Below, piece after piece: positions 8,995 to 18,217 of a DNA stretch of 64,000 nucleotides; positions within the stretch are counted from its first letter, which is position 1, and every line of letters starts with the position of its first letter. Both the position numbers and the translations under genes were made by a program. Below the pieces are notes generated by a model. The model was given only the letters and a program-made list of their open reading frames with translations, had not been told where the DNA came from and did not search any database. This DNA comes from an uncultured Myroides sp. (lineage in GTDB: Bacteria > Bacteroidota > Bacteroidia > Flavobacteriales > Flavobacteriaceae): positions 16,048-80,047 of the forward strand of contig CAJYTF010000022.1 of the NCBI GenBank assembly GCA_913777665.1, given 5' to 3'.

Positions 8995-9738
8995 ATGACA
9001 ATAAAAAAACACATTCCTAATGTAATTACACTTTTAAATTTATTATCGGGATTAGTTGCGTTAGTTTATGCTTTTGACGATAACCTGCAAATGGCTTTTT
9101 TCTGGGTTTGTTTAGGAATTTTCTTTGATTTTTGGGACGGATTTGCCGCACGCGTTTTAAAAGTTTCAAGTCCGTTGGGTGTTCAGTTAGATTCTTTGGC
9201 AGATATGGTAACATCGGGCGTAGTTCCTGGGGTTGTAATGTATCAAATGCTGGCGCATATTCAGGAAAATTACGAACAATACACCATTACCGAAGATACT
9301 TTTTACATGAAACTGGTACCGTTTATTGGTTTTGTAATTACTTTGGGAGCTTGTATGCGTTTGGCAAAATTTAATATTGATACCCGCCAAACCGATAGTT
9401 TCATTGGCTTACCAACACCTGCAAACGCTTTGTTTATATTGAGTATCCCTTTAATAATGAACACCACAGAAAGCGATTTTGTTTTTAACTTTTTCAGCAA
9501 TCCATATGTTTTGGTAGTAATAAGTTTGTTTAGCGCATTTATTATGAATGCCGAATTACCGCTTTTCTCACTAAAAACGAAGAACAAAAATTTAAGCGAC
9601 AACAAGTTAACGCTTTTGTTTTTGGGAGTTTGTGCATTACTGCTATTATTCTTTAGATTTGAAGCTATTCCGCTGATTATAATATTTTATATTATACTTT
9701 CAGTTATACTGAACAAAACAAAAAAATCGGTTTTATAA
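8995..9738 (+). CDS. pssA: CDP-diacylglycerol-serine O-phosphatidyltransferase
   Basis: Makes phosphatidylserine from CDP-diacylglycerol and L-serine at the inner membrane, the precursor of phosphatidylethanolamine. The CDP-alcohol phosphotransferase signature is complete: DG..AR........G...D...D appears as DGFAARVLKVSSPLG followed by QLDSLAD. Several membrane helices follow. The ORF track starts at TTG 8992. I prefer the ATG at 8995 (MTIKKHIPN), which sits at a good distance from the TAnnTTTG element. At about 247 residues it is of the short membrane (Bacillus-like) class. The stop codon lies inside the loop of its own terminator hairpin. Confidence 0.93.
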   Translation: MTIKKHIPNVITLLNLLSGLVALVYAFDDNLQMAFFWVCLGIFFDFWDGFAARVLKVSSPLGVQLDSLADMVTSGVVPGVVMYQMLAHIQENYEQYTITEDTFYMKLVPFIGFVITLGACMRLAKFNIDTRQTDSFIGLPTPANALFILSIPLIMNTTESDFVFNFFSNPYVLVVISLFSAFIMNAELPLFSLKTKNKNLSDNKLTLLFLGVCALLLLFFRFEAIPLIIIFYIILSVILNKTKKSVL

Positions 9739-9748
9739 CCGATTTTTT
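9721..9748 (+). terminator. Terminator of pssA
   Basis: The hairpin AATCGGTT-TTAT-AACCGATT followed by T6 overlaps the last codons and stop of pssA. An A-run on the other side could make it work in both directions. Confidence 0.8.
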
Positions 9749-9770
9749 GTTGCTTCAATTTATACAAATA

Positions 9771-9800
9771 AAAAAAGCCGAAGATTTCTCTTCAGCTTTT
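9771..9800 (-). terminator. Terminator of the tRNA-Phe cluster
   Basis: Read on the minus strand, a stem of AAAGCTGAAGA with TCTTCGGCTTT (one G-T pair) and a GAAA loop is followed by a T-run. It lies just downstream of the last tRNA. Confidence 0.75.
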
Positions 9801-9806
9801 CTTTTG

Positions 9807-9879
<73 letters not shown>

Positions 9880-9903
9880 GAGTAATTAAACTCTGTATTT
9901 CTG

Positions 9904-9976
<73 letters not shown>

Positions 9977-9999
9977 GAGTAATTAAACTCTGTATTTTG

Positions 10000-10072
<73 letters not shown>

Positions 10073-10107
10073 GTTTTGTTAGGTAAACTACCTCTCAAAA
10101 GCGATTG

Positions 10108-10115
10108 CAAATATA
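10108..10115 (-). promoter_or_regulatory. Putative -7 promoter element of the tRNA-Phe cluster
   Basis: On the minus strand the sequence reads TATATTTG, a match to TAnnTTTG, 35 nt upstream of the first tRNA. No -33 TTG is clear. Confidence 0.4.
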
Positions 10116-10162
10116 GAGGCTTTTTTTAATAATATCCTAATCTTTTCCAAAAAAAATTTACC

Positions 10163-10170
10163 TACCTTTG
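10163..10170 (+). promoter_or_regulatory. Putative -7 promoter element for coaX
   Basis: TACCTTTG is an exact TAnnTTTG match, 21 nt before the coaX ATG. It predicts a very short leader. Confidence 0.5.
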
Positions 10171-10191
10171 TTCAAATATGCCTGATAAATT

Positions 10192-10926
10192 ATGATTATT
10201 TGTATTGATGTTGGTAACACACGCACTAAAGTTGCTGTGTATGAAAACAGTACGCTGAAAGAACTAATTATTACCAATAACGAAAAATTGATAAAAAATA
10301 TATCGAAACAAATTCAAGGAATAGAGAATTGTGTAGATATTATTCTTTCTTCGGTTGGTGATTTATCTGCGGAAACCATTGAAGATCTTAAAAAGTTGGG
10401 CAATTTAATAACGGTTACACACGAAACGCATCTTCCTTTTAAAAATTTATACAGTACGCCTACCACTTTAGGAATTGATAGAATTGTGCTGGCTGCGGGT
10501 GCAACTTTGAAATATCCTAACCAAAATAGATTAGTTATTGATGCCGGAACCTGCATTACGTACGATTTTATTAATGATTCTGATCAATATCATGGTGGTG
10601 CTATTTCGCCGGGCATCGGACTTCGATACAAAAGCCTGAACGATTATACGGCAAATCTGCCTTTAGAAAAGATTTCGGAACTGCATCCTTTTGTAGGAAA
10701 TTCTACTTCTACCTCTATTCAATCGGGGGTTTTAAACGGTGTTATTGCCGAAATTGAGGCATTTATAGATCATTTTAAACATGTCGATGAAAATTTAACA
10801 GTAATTTTAACGGGCGGAAATTCTGAATTTTTGGTAAACCGTTTAAAAAATAGCATCTTTGCCAATCCAAACTTCTTATTAGAAAGTTTATTTTTATTAC
10901 ATCAACACATTGTATCAAATGATTAA
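10192..10926 (+). CDS. coaX: Type III pantothenate kinase
   Basis: Phosphorylates pantothenate in the first step of coenzyme A synthesis. The type III (CoaX) acetate-kinase-like fold is indicated by the phosphate motif CIDVGNTRTKVA at the N-terminus, the GIDRIV motif near residue 100, and VIDAGTCITYDF followed by GGAISPGIG. At 244 residues it is of normal length. A five-codon upstream frame (ATG at 10178) ends in a TGA overlapping the coaX ATG. The next gene starts inside the 3' end of coaX, so the two are likely co-transcribed. Confidence 0.94.
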   Translation: MIICIDVGNTRTKVAVYENSTLKELIITNNEKLIKNISKQIQGIENCVDIILSSVGDLSAETIEDLKKLGNLITVTHETHLPFKNLYSTPTTLGIDRIVLAAGATLKYPNQNRLVIDAGTCITYDFINDSDQYHGGAISPGIGLRYKSLNDYTANLPLEKISELHPFVGNSTSTSIQSGVLNGVIAEIEAFIDHFKHVDENLTVILTGGNSEFLVNRLKNSIFANPNFLLESLFLLHQHIVSND

Positions 10927-12205
10927 AAAAATTATATTAGGAGTTGCTTTAGCAGGTATATCAAATACTTACGCGCAACAAGGTACAGCTTCTCCTTATT
11001 CTTATTATGGTTTTGGTGAAAAACAATTTAGAGGACCAAACGAAATAAAATCTATGGGTTCTTTAGCTGTTTTTAGCGATAGTTTACACATAAACACATT
11101 AAATCCGGCGTCGTACGCCAAGCTGCAAGCCACAACTTTTTCATTAGGTGCATCCTACAAATCAACAAATTTATCAAACGCAAACAGCAAAGAAAAAGCA
11201 ACAAGCGGATCTTTTGATTATCTGGCATTGGCTTTTCCGGCGGGCGATTTTAGAGTGGCGGTAGGTATTATGCCGTATTCATTTGTTGGATATAATATTC
11301 AGAACACAAGTATTAACGACAAAGGAATGACCCAAGCTAATCAATTTATTGGCGAAGGCGGTTTAAACAGAACGTTTTTAGGGTTGAGCTATAAGATCAG
11401 TAAAAACTTAAGCATTGGTGTTGATGGAGCGTATATTTTTGGTGATACAGAAACTAGTGAGACAAAATTTGTAACCGATAATGGCGATGGTGTTCCTATA
11501 GATCGCGGAAGTCGTTTACGCAACAAGAACAATTACAGCGGACTTGCCGTTAACGCAGCGATAAATTATGAGCAGCCTTTAAACAAAAAAGTGTCTTTGT
11601 TTGCAACGGCTACTTTTAGTCCTGAAATGAAGTTGAAAAACGATCAAGAAAGCATATTGGCTACCGTTAAAGCAGACAGCAATTTAGGTTTTGTTGAAAT
11701 TGATTCCAGAATAACTACAGATTATGATGAAAACATACTTTTACCAATGAATTATTCTATTGGTTTAGGTATTGGTAATCATTTAAAATGGTTTGTTGGG
11801 GCAGAATATACGGCAACACAAACATCAAAATATAATAATTTCTACAATTACTCAAACGCACGTTATAACGATTACATGAAAATTGGATTAGGAGGTTTTT
11901 ACACTCCGAAATACAATTCATTTGAAAATTATTTTCAAAAAATATCATACCGTGCTGGTATAAATTACGAAAATACCGGTTTGGTTATCAACAATGAAGA
12001 AATTAAAGGTTACAATGCAAACATAGGTATTGGCTTACCTGTTCCTTTCAGTAAAACTATGATGAGCAATTCTAATATTAATATTGGTTTTGAATACGGA
12101 CAGAAAGGAAACACGAATATGGGCTTGATAAAAGAAAATTATTACGGTGTTCACGTTGGATTTTCTTTTAGCGATGTTTGGTTTAAACGCAGAAAATTTA
12201 ATTAA
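10919..12205 (+). CDS. Outer-membrane beta-barrel-like protein, unknown role
   Basis: A protein of about 428 residues with a signal peptide (MIKKIILGVALAGISNTYAQ). Its alternating polar/hydrophobic strands are rich in Tyr, Gly and Asn, as in FadL-like or general outer-membrane barrels of Flavobacteriia. The opening QGTASPYSYYGFGE is a recurrent start among such proteins. The ORF track begins at TTG 10910; the ATG at 10919, overlapping the coaX end by 8 nt, gives the clean signal peptide. It lies between coaX and lptC, a common flavobacterial order, which suggests an envelope role. The substrate is unknown. Confidence 0.75.
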   Translation: MIKKIILGVALAGISNTYAQQGTASPYSYYGFGEKQFRGPNEIKSMGSLAVFSDSLHINTLNPASYAKLQATTFSLGASYKSTNLSNANSKEKATSGSFDYLALAFPAGDFRVAVGIMPYSFVGYNIQNTSINDKGMTQANQFIGEGGLNRTFLGLSYKISKNLSIGVDGAYIFGDTETSETKFVTDNGDGVPIDRGSRLRNKNNYSGLAVNAAINYEQPLNKKVSLFATATFSPEMKLKNDQESILATVKADSNLGFVEIDSRITTDYDENILLPMNYSIGLGIGNHLKWFVGAEYTATQTSKYNNFYNYSNARYNDYMKIGLGGFYTPKYNSFENYFQKISYRAGINYENTGLVINNEEIKGYNANIGIGLPVPFSKTMMSNSNINIGFEYGQKGNTNMGLIKENYYGVHVGFSFSDVWFKRRKFN

Positions 12206-12757
12206 TTGAAAAAATATTTTGCACATATTATCGTATTTGCTTTTGTATTTTCTGCTTGTAATAATGATTTAAAAGACATTCAGAATTTAAACAAAAAGCA
12301 ACTATATCCTACCGGCGAAGCAGATTCTATCAATGTTAAATATACCGATTCTGCCAAAATAAAAGCAGAATTATATGCTGTTAAAATGTTAGATTACGGA
12401 AAGGCAAAGTACTCGTTCAATCATTTTCCAAACGGTATTAAGGTTACGGTTTACGATAGTAAAAGAAATAAAAATTTCATAGTTGCAAAACAGGCAACTG
12501 TTTATAATAAAACGGGAATTATTAATTTAGTGGGCGATGTAAAAATTACGTCGCACGATGGTAAAGTAATGCAGACACAACAAATGTATTACGACCAAAA
12601 GAACAACTGGTTTTTTACCGAAAATTATTTTAAGGTTACCGATAAGAATAAAAGTTTTTTTGAAGGAATCGGCGTTGATTTCGATCAAAATTTTAAAATT
12701 GTTAATGCACAGCAAAATCGTGCCGAATTAAAAGACGTTAAAGATGAAAATTTATAA
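12206..12757 (+). CDS. lptC: LptC-like LPS transport protein, predicted lipoprotein
   Basis: Predicted to link the LptBFG transporter to the periplasmic Lpt bridge. The N-terminus is a lipoprotein signal with lipobox VFSAC (Cys17). A beta-rich LptC/OstA-like domain follows (SFNHFPNGIKVTVYD, then TGIINLVGDVKI and VMQTQQMYYDQ). The start is TTG at 12206, immediately after the TAA of the preceding gene; no ATG gives a complete signal peptide. E. coli LptC has a membrane helix, whereas the lipoprotein form is usual in Bacteroidota. The 183-residue length fits the family. Confidence 0.85.
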   Translation: MKKYFAHIIVFAFVFSACNNDLKDIQNLNKKQLYPTGEADSINVKYTDSAKIKAELYAVKMLDYGKAKYSFNHFPNGIKVTVYDSKRNKNFIVAKQATVYNKTGIINLVGDVKITSHDGKVMQTQQMYYDQKNNWFFTENYFKVTDKNKSFFEGIGVDFDQNFKIVNAQQNRAELKDVKDENL

Positions 12758-12929
12758 AATTATAGTTTACATTTATTTAGTATTTGCCTTGTTTTTTATT
12801 TACGAAGCGTATCGTGCATACACTAATGGCGAAGATTATTTAATTAGACTTTTATTGGCCGGTGTTGCTATTTTTATGTTTATATTTAGATTGCGAAGCG
12901 TTAACCGTTTGCCGCAAAACAAACAATAA
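12744..12929 (+). CDS. Small two-helix membrane protein
   Basis: A 61-residue protein with two hydrophobic segments (residues 5-24 and 33-50) and a basic C-terminus (RLRSVNRLPQNKQ). It overlaps the end of lptC by 14 nt and is followed 4 nt later by the CNNM/CBS gene, so it is a true member of the operon. No family is recognised. Its position suggests a role with the neighbouring membrane protein, but nothing in the sequence shows it. Confidence 0.65.
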   Translation: MKIYKIIVYIYLVFALFFIYEAYRAYTNGEDYLIRLLLAGVAIFMFIFRLRSVNRLPQNKQ

Positions 12930-12933
12930 CTGA

Positions 12934-14160
12934 ATGATTACTTTTGGATTTACATTTCTTAGTATTGCCGTATTAATCTGCTCGGGGTTAATGGTTGCTT
13001 ATTCTAACGCAAATAAAATCTACCTTAATTTAGAGTCTAAAAAAACAGACGCCAACAATCATTACTTAAAAACCGTTACCGAACAGCCTCGATTATTTAT
13101 CGGCGCTTTAAAAGTAGGCAACAGTATTTTTATAACCATTTTAAGTCTGCTTTTTTTTACTACTTTTCTAAATTCGTACGAGTTTGATGATTTATGGAAA
13201 GTACTTCTTTTTTTATTTCTGCTATACATTATCTCTAAATTTCTTCCGCAAACCTTTGTAAAACCGTTTGCAAATGAAATCATTCTTGCAGCAAAACCAT
13301 TTATTCAGGTTATCTTAAAACTTTTCGGATCTATTGCGCAGTTTTTTATTTCGATAAGCGAAAAATCGTTAGAAAGAAAATATCCTTACGCAAAAGATAC
13401 CGAGTTCAACCTTTTAAGTACGGGCGATTTAGGCACTTATATTTCACAGCAGATACAAGCCAGCAGCCAGCAGGAACAGTTAGAAAACGAATTCGAAATC
13501 TTGAAAAACGCCTTATCGTTTCCTAAAGTTAAGGTAAAAGAAATCATGACTCCGCGAAACGAGTTTGAATACATCAATGAAAACGATGCTATTGAAACCA
13601 TTCGTAAAAAGTTTGTAGATACCGGTTTTTCTAAAGTCTTAGTGATTAACGATACCAACGAGCACTTTATTGGTTATCTGCACACTTACGATTTACTACA
13701 ACTGCAACAACCTATCGAAGATTTTATTCGTCCGTTTGTTTATGTTTATGACGATGTTTTAATTAAAGATTTGTTGAACACTTTAACCATTCGTAAAAAA
13801 TCGATTGCCTTAATAAAAAATTCCGATAATGATATTATTGGATTGGTTACTTTAGAAGATATTATCGAAGAACTTTTTGGCGAAATTACCGATGAACATG
13901 ACGATACATTGATTGCCAAACAGATTTCGGACACCGATTATATTTTCTCGGCAAGTTTGGATATCGACGATTTAAAAGAAAAGTTTGATGTAATAATCCC
14001 CGAATCGGAACATTATCATTCTTTAGGCGGATTTATCTTTCATCATTTAAAACGTCATCCCAAAGCAAAAGAAACAATTACTATTAAATCGTTCAAAATA
14101 AAAATTCTGGCAGCCACAAATACCCGAATTAAAACGGTTGCGCTTACTCTTTTAAAATAA
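12934..14160 (+). CDS. CNNM transmembrane and CBS-pair protein (hemolysin/CorC family)
   Basis: Membrane protein of the CNNM/HlyC-CorC family, implicated in divalent cation (Mg2+ or Co2+) export or efflux. The DUF21/CNNM part holds about three membrane helices plus amphipathic segments (residues 1-135). A CBS pair follows (about 195-325, starting at KVKEIMTPRNEFEYI, and including DIIGLVTLEDIIEELFGEI). The CorC_HlyC domain is at the end (from about 335). At 408 residues it is full length. GldE, a gliding protein of the same architecture, was considered, but GldE normally lies with gldD and ssb, which are not here. Confidence 0.85.
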   Translation: MITFGFTFLSIAVLICSGLMVAYSNANKIYLNLESKKTDANNHYLKTVTEQPRLFIGALKVGNSIFITILSLLFFTTFLNSYEFDDLWKVLLFLFLLYIISKFLPQTFVKPFANEIILAAKPFIQVILKLFGSIAQFFISISEKSLERKYPYAKDTEFNLLSTGDLGTYISQQIQASSQQEQLENEFEILKNALSFPKVKVKEIMTPRNEFEYINENDAIETIRKKFVDTGFSKVLVINDTNEHFIGYLHTYDLLQLQQPIEDFIRPFVYVYDDVLIKDLLNTLTIRKKSIALIKNSDNDIIGLVTLEDIIEELFGEITDEHDDTLIAKQISDTDYIFSASLDIDDLKEKFDVIIPESEHYHSLGGFIFHHLKRHPKAKETITIKSFKIKILAATNTRIKTVALTLLK

Positions 14161-14214
14161 TTTTAATGAATTGCTCGCATATAAATTTGTATTTTTATTA
14201 CAAACTTTATTTGA

Positions 14215-14958
14215 ATGACACTTTATAAACCTTATCTCATCTATATTGCTATTAGTCTAATATCTTTTGTCGCAGCATTTATTATAAGAAAGCATATAAA
14301 CAATGAAAGAAAGCCGGCTAATGACAAGTATATAAAACGAATAGGAATTCCTTTTAGTATTTACTTCTTTGTTAAAATATTTTTTGGCTGGCGCTTAAAT
14401 TGGTATACCGAAACCATTATTTTAATAATACTTTTTATCTGTTTCGATTACTTAATTATTATAAAAAATAAATATCCCGCAAAAACTCAAGGAATCTATT
14501 ACACTCTGCGCTATCTTTTTTTTGGCTTGCCGTTTGTATCTTTTGTAATCATGTATTTTATGATTGTAATTTCTTTTGGCTACGGAGCTTTAGGAATCTG
14601 TAAATTTTTCCCAACAGATCGATCAACAGGGGAACAGAAAGTATATAAGAATCTTTATGTCTTTCGAAATGAATGTGAGGGTATAGTTTTTAAAAAGAAA
14701 CTTTTATTCTTTGAAAAAGATGTTGCGGAGATATCAATAGATGAAATATATAACAAAGGAATACTTACTAATAGTGGTTTTAGCGGATACATTCATCGTA
14801 CGTCGAAAGCAATTTATATAACAGCTGAAAAAGATATGGATTCTTCTTATCAATATATAAAAATCGTTCCCTTACCAAATAACGAAGTACTCATTGAAAA
14901 GAATTACAGATTTTCACACGAGCCTGCCCCATCTGGACAAGAAATCATCAAACTATAA
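14215..14958 (+). CDS. Unrecognised membrane protein
   Basis: 247 residues with about four N-terminal hydrophobic segments (residues 6-25, 45-60, 67-83, 100-125), followed by a soluble, probably extracytoplasmic or cytoplasmic, C-terminal half rich in Lys and Glu. I do not recognise the family. It stands alone between the CNNM gene and the PpiD-like gene, with a possible TAAATTTG promoter element at 14182-14189. Its very AT-rich codon use (many ATA and TTT) resembles other single lineage-specific genes in the window. Confidence 0.6.
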   Translation: MTLYKPYLIYIAISLISFVAAFIIRKHINNERKPANDKYIKRIGIPFSIYFFVKIFFGWRLNWYTETIILIILFICFDYLIIIKNKYPAKTQGIYYTLRYLFFGLPFVSFVIMYFMIVISFGYGALGICKFFPTDRSTGEQKVYKNLYVFRNECEGIVFKKKLLFFEKDVAEISIDEIYNKGILTNSGFSGYIHRTSKAIYITAEKDMDSSYQYIKIVPLPNNEVLIEKNYRFSHEPAPSGQEIIKL

Positions 14959-15074
14959 AAACACTCCATCTATTTTTTATTCAGAAGATTTATTTACATT
15001 TTATCTAATCTAAGTTTTTTTATTTAACAGATAATTGTATTTTCGCTCATTGAAAAAATTACACATTATATAAA

Positions 15075-17192
15075 ATGGCAGTTTTACAGAAAATTAGAGA
15101 GAGATCAGGTTTACTTATTGGCGTAATCGGGTTTTGTATTTTGGCATTTGTTGCTGGAGATTTATTAAACGGTGGGATGAACATCAGCTCACGTAATGTT
15201 GGAGAAGTAAACGGAGTTTCGATTTCTTCGGCTGATTATACCAATAAAATTCAAAATTTAGAACAAAGCGGTCGTGGCAAAGGCGCACAGCTGCACAATC
15301 AGGTTTGGACCAACGAAGTTCGTACCATTTTATTTAACGAACAGTTAGATAAAGCCGGATTACGTTTAGGAAAAGATCAATTGATCAATGTTTTAAAAAC
15401 AGATCCAAGTTTCGCTCAAAATCCTCAATTCTTAAATGATGCAGGTAAGTTCGATATCAACAAATTCAACACGTTTTTAGCTCAAATGAAAGCTCAAGGT
15501 CCACAACAATGGAATGCTTGGTTGGCTTACGAAAAACAGTTAGAAACAGTTGCAAAAGAGCAAATGTATCTTAACATGATAAAAGGAGCAATTGTTACTA
15601 CAACTGCCGAAGCTAAAATGGTTTACAAAAACGAAGCTACAAAAGTATCTTTTGATTATGTTACTATTCCTTTTTCTTCAATCAACGACGATCAGGCAAA
15701 AGTTACTAACGATGAGATCAATGCATACGTTAAAAAACACGCAAAACAGTTTAAAACTACGCCATCGCGTAAAGTAGAATATGTATTTGTTGCTAACAAA
15801 CCTTCTAAAGAAGATGAAGCGGCATCAAAACAAATCATCGACGATTTATTGAAGCCATCTGTTGTATTCAACAAAACAACTGGTAAAAACGATACTATTT
15901 CTGGTTTTGCAAAAGCTACAGATATCAAAGCATTCGTGAACCAAAATTCTGATGTTCCTTTTGATTCTACTTACTATGCAAAAGAGCAGTTACCGGTAGA
16001 ACATGCAGAAAAATTATTTGCTGCACCAACAGGATCTATTTACGGTCCGTATTTATTTAACGATTATTATGCGGTTTCTAAAGTTGTTGCAAAGAAAAAT
16101 ACAGCAGAAACGGTTGATGCTTCTCATATTTTAATTGCTTACAAAGGTGCAGACAGAGCAGATGCTACTGTTAGTTTAACAAAAGAAGAAGCTAAAGCTA
16201 AAGCTGAAGCATTATTGAAACAAGCACAAGGTGGTGCAGATTTTGCTAAATTGGCAACAGAAAATACAAACGATGCGGGTTCTAAAGCTAATGGAGGTAA
16301 ATATCCAAACATTAACAAAGGACAAATGGTTCCAACTTTTGATCAATACATCTTTAATAATCCTGTAGGAAAATTAGGAATGGTAGAATCTGATTTTGGT
16401 TTCCACGTTTTAAAAGTTGATAAAATCAATGAAAAAGAAGGTGTTCAATTGGCAACTATCGCTAAAAAAATCGAATCTTCTACTACAACAGAAGACCGTT
16501 TATATGCACAAGCTAACAAGTTTTTAGAAAGTGTTGAAACTGGCGATAAAGATTTTTCTAAAGAAGCAACTGCGCAAGGTTTAATTTCTTTCCCGGCTAC
16601 AAAAATTGATCCTTTCGATGATCAGTTAACAGGTGTTGAAGGAACACAAACTGAAGCGATCCGTTGGGCATCTAACAAAAAAACAAGCATTGGCGATGTT
16701 AAGAAATTTGATTCTGCTGATGGATATTTAGTAGTTAAATTAGTTAGCATTAACGATTCTGAAGTTATGGATGCCGATGATGCACGCCAAACGGTTGAAC
16801 CTATCTTAATTAAAGAGAAAAAAGCAGCAATTATCCGCAAACAAATGGTAGGAAACACTTTAGAAGAAGTTTCTAAAAATGCTAAAGCAGGAATTGTAAA
16901 TGCTATTGAAGTTACAGGTGCAAACCCAATGGTTAACGGTTTCCAAGAGCCTTTGGTTGTGGGTGTAGCGTTAGGTAAAAAGCCAAACGAAACATCAAAA
17001 TTAATCGATGGTAGTAACGGAGTTTACATGGTTAAAACCAAAAATATTACCAAAGCAGTTGATTTACCTAACTATTTAACGTACAAACAAAAAGTAGGAA
17101 CAAACAACCGCCAAATGGCACAAAACATGGTTTACAGCGCAATGTATCAAAATGCGAAGATCGAAGACAACCGTGCGAAAGTTTTACAATAA
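15075..17192 (+). CDS. PpiD/SurA-like peptidyl-prolyl isomerase and chaperone
   Basis: Inner-membrane-anchored periplasmic chaperone with a parvulin domain. A single N-terminal membrane helix (GLLIGVIGFCILAFVAGDLL, residues 13-32) is followed by a SurA_N-like helical domain (residues 40-190). A PPIC rotamase domain follows at about 345-455, with DASHILIAYKG, a GGKYP motif and FGFHVLKV. A long C-terminal region (455-705) may hold a second degenerate rotamase-like domain. The length (705) exceeds E. coli PpiD (623) but fits Bacteroidota homologues. It probably helps fold exported and outer-membrane proteins. It ends at a strong terminator. Confidence 0.88.
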   Translation: MAVLQKIRERSGLLIGVIGFCILAFVAGDLLNGGMNISSRNVGEVNGVSISSADYTNKIQNLEQSGRGKGAQLHNQVWTNEVRTILFNEQLDKAGLRLGKDQLINVLKTDPSFAQNPQFLNDAGKFDINKFNTFLAQMKAQGPQQWNAWLAYEKQLETVAKEQMYLNMIKGAIVTTTAEAKMVYKNEATKVSFDYVTIPFSSINDDQAKVTNDEINAYVKKHAKQFKTTPSRKVEYVFVANKPSKEDEAASKQIIDDLLKPSVVFNKTTGKNDTISGFAKATDIKAFVNQNSDVPFDSTYYAKEQLPVEHAEKLFAAPTGSIYGPYLFNDYYAVSKVVAKKNTAETVDASHILIAYKGADRADATVSLTKEEAKAKAEALLKQAQGGADFAKLATENTNDAGSKANGGKYPNINKGQMVPTFDQYIFNNPVGKLGMVESDFGFHVLKVDKINEKEGVQLATIAKKIESSTTTEDRLYAQANKFLESVETGDKDFSKEATAQGLISFPATKIDPFDDQLTGVEGTQTEAIRWASNKKTSIGDVKKFDSADGYLVVKLVSINDSEVMDADDARQTVEPILIKEKKAAIIRKQMVGNTLEEVSKNAKAGIVNAIEVTGANPMVNGFQEPLVVGVALGKKPNETSKLIDGSNGVYMVKTKNITKAVDLPNYLTYKQKVGTNNRQMAQNMVYSAMYQNAKIEDNRAKVLQ

Positions 17193-17214
17193 AATATATT
17201 TGAGTACAACATAT

Positions 17215-17244
17215 AAAAGTCCGTTTTAAAACGGACTTTTTTTT
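17215..17244 (+). terminator. Terminator after the PpiD-like gene
   Basis: AAAAGTCCGTTTTAAAACGGACTTTT is a perfect hairpin followed by further Ts. Confidence 0.85.
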
Positions 17245-17258
17245 ATCTATTAATTTGC

Positions 17259-17266
17259 TATTTTTG
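17259..17266 (+). promoter_or_regulatory. Putative -7 promoter element for fabD
   Basis: TATTTTTG matches TAnnTTTG and lies 21 nt before the fabD ATG. Confidence 0.4.
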
Positions 17267-17286
17267 TAGCAACAAACTAATAACAA

Positions 17287-18159
17287 ATGAAAGCATACGT
17301 ATTTCCCGGACAGGGTGCCCAATTCGTTGGAATGGGTAAAGATTTATATGAAACATCGGCAGTTGCAAAAGAATTGTTTGATAAAGCCAATGAAATTTTA
17401 GGTTTTAACATTACCGAAATTATGTTTAACGGTACCGATGAAGAATTAAAACAAACCAAAGTAACGCAGCCGGCAGTATTTTTACACTCGGTAATTTTAG
17501 CTAAAACCTTAACCGATTTTAAACCAGAAATGGTTGCGGGGCATTCGTTAGGAGAATTTTCTGCTTTGGTTGCAAACGGAACACTTTCTTTTGAAGATGC
17601 TTTACAATTGGTATCAAAACGTGCCCTGGCAATGCAGAAAGCCTGTGAAATTACTCCTTCTACAATGGCGGCAGTTTTAAATTTAGATGATAAAATAGTG
17701 GAAGATATTTGTGCATCGATTGATGGTGTTGTGGTAGCAGCAAATTACAATTGTCCTGGACAATTAGTAATTTCGGGCGAAACAAAAGCGGTTGAATTGG
17801 CTTGCGAAAAGATGAAAGAAGCTGGTGCAAAACGCGCACTGATTTTACCTGTTGGTGGCGCATTTCACTCGCCAATGATGGAGCCTGCACGCGAAGAATT
17901 GGCGGCGGCTATTGAAGCTACAACTTTTAATACGCCAATTTGTCCGGTGTATCAAAATGTAACGGCAAATGCAGTTTCTAATCCTGCTGAAATCAAGAAA
18001 AACTTAATTACGCAATTAACAGCTCCGGTTCGTTGGACACAATCTGTACAGCAAATGATTGCCGACGGAGCTACATCGTTTACCGAAGTTGGTCCTGGTA
18101 AGGTTTTAATGGGCTTGATTAACAAAATCAATAAAGACGTAGAAACGATAAAAGCATAA
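17287..18159 (+). CDS. fabD: Malonyl CoA-acyl carrier protein transacylase
   Basis: Transfers malonyl groups from CoA to acyl carrier protein for fatty acid elongation. The N-terminal motif FPGQGAQFVGMG, the nucleophile motif GHSLGEFSAL (Ser near 93) and the catalytic His in GGAFHSPMM (near 200) are all present. At 290 residues it is of normal length. It is a single-gene unit bounded by its own promoter-like element and a terminator. In many bacteria fabD sits in a fab cluster; here it is alone. Confidence 0.95.
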   Translation: MKAYVFPGQGAQFVGMGKDLYETSAVAKELFDKANEILGFNITEIMFNGTDEELKQTKVTQPAVFLHSVILAKTLTDFKPEMVAGHSLGEFSALVANGTLSFEDALQLVSKRALAMQKACEITPSTMAAVLNLDDKIVEDICASIDGVVVAANYNCPGQLVISGETKAVELACEKMKEAGAKRALILPVGGAFHSPMMEPAREELAAAIEATTFNTPICPVYQNVTANAVSNPAEIKKNLITQLTAPVRWTQSVQQMIADGATSFTEVGPGKVLMGLINKINKDVETIKA

Positions 18160-18163
18160 ACTT

Positions 18164-18195
18164 AAAACGACTTCAAAAACAGAAGTCGTTTTTTT
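18164..18195 (+). terminator. Terminator of fabD
   Basis: Stem AAAACGACTTC / GAAGTCGTTTT with a 7-nt loop, then a T-run. Confidence 0.85.
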
Positions 18196-18217
18196 ATATC
18201 TTTAAAGAAAAATAGTT

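Noticed and set aside
9303-9605. 100-residue minus-strand ORF in pssA
   Set aside because: Antisense to membrane helices of pssA; the real gene has the full family signature.
12934-14160. CNNM/CBS gene as GldE
   Set aside because: Architecture fits, but GldE usually lies with gldD and ssb; the neighbourhood here is lptC-type, so the general family name is used.
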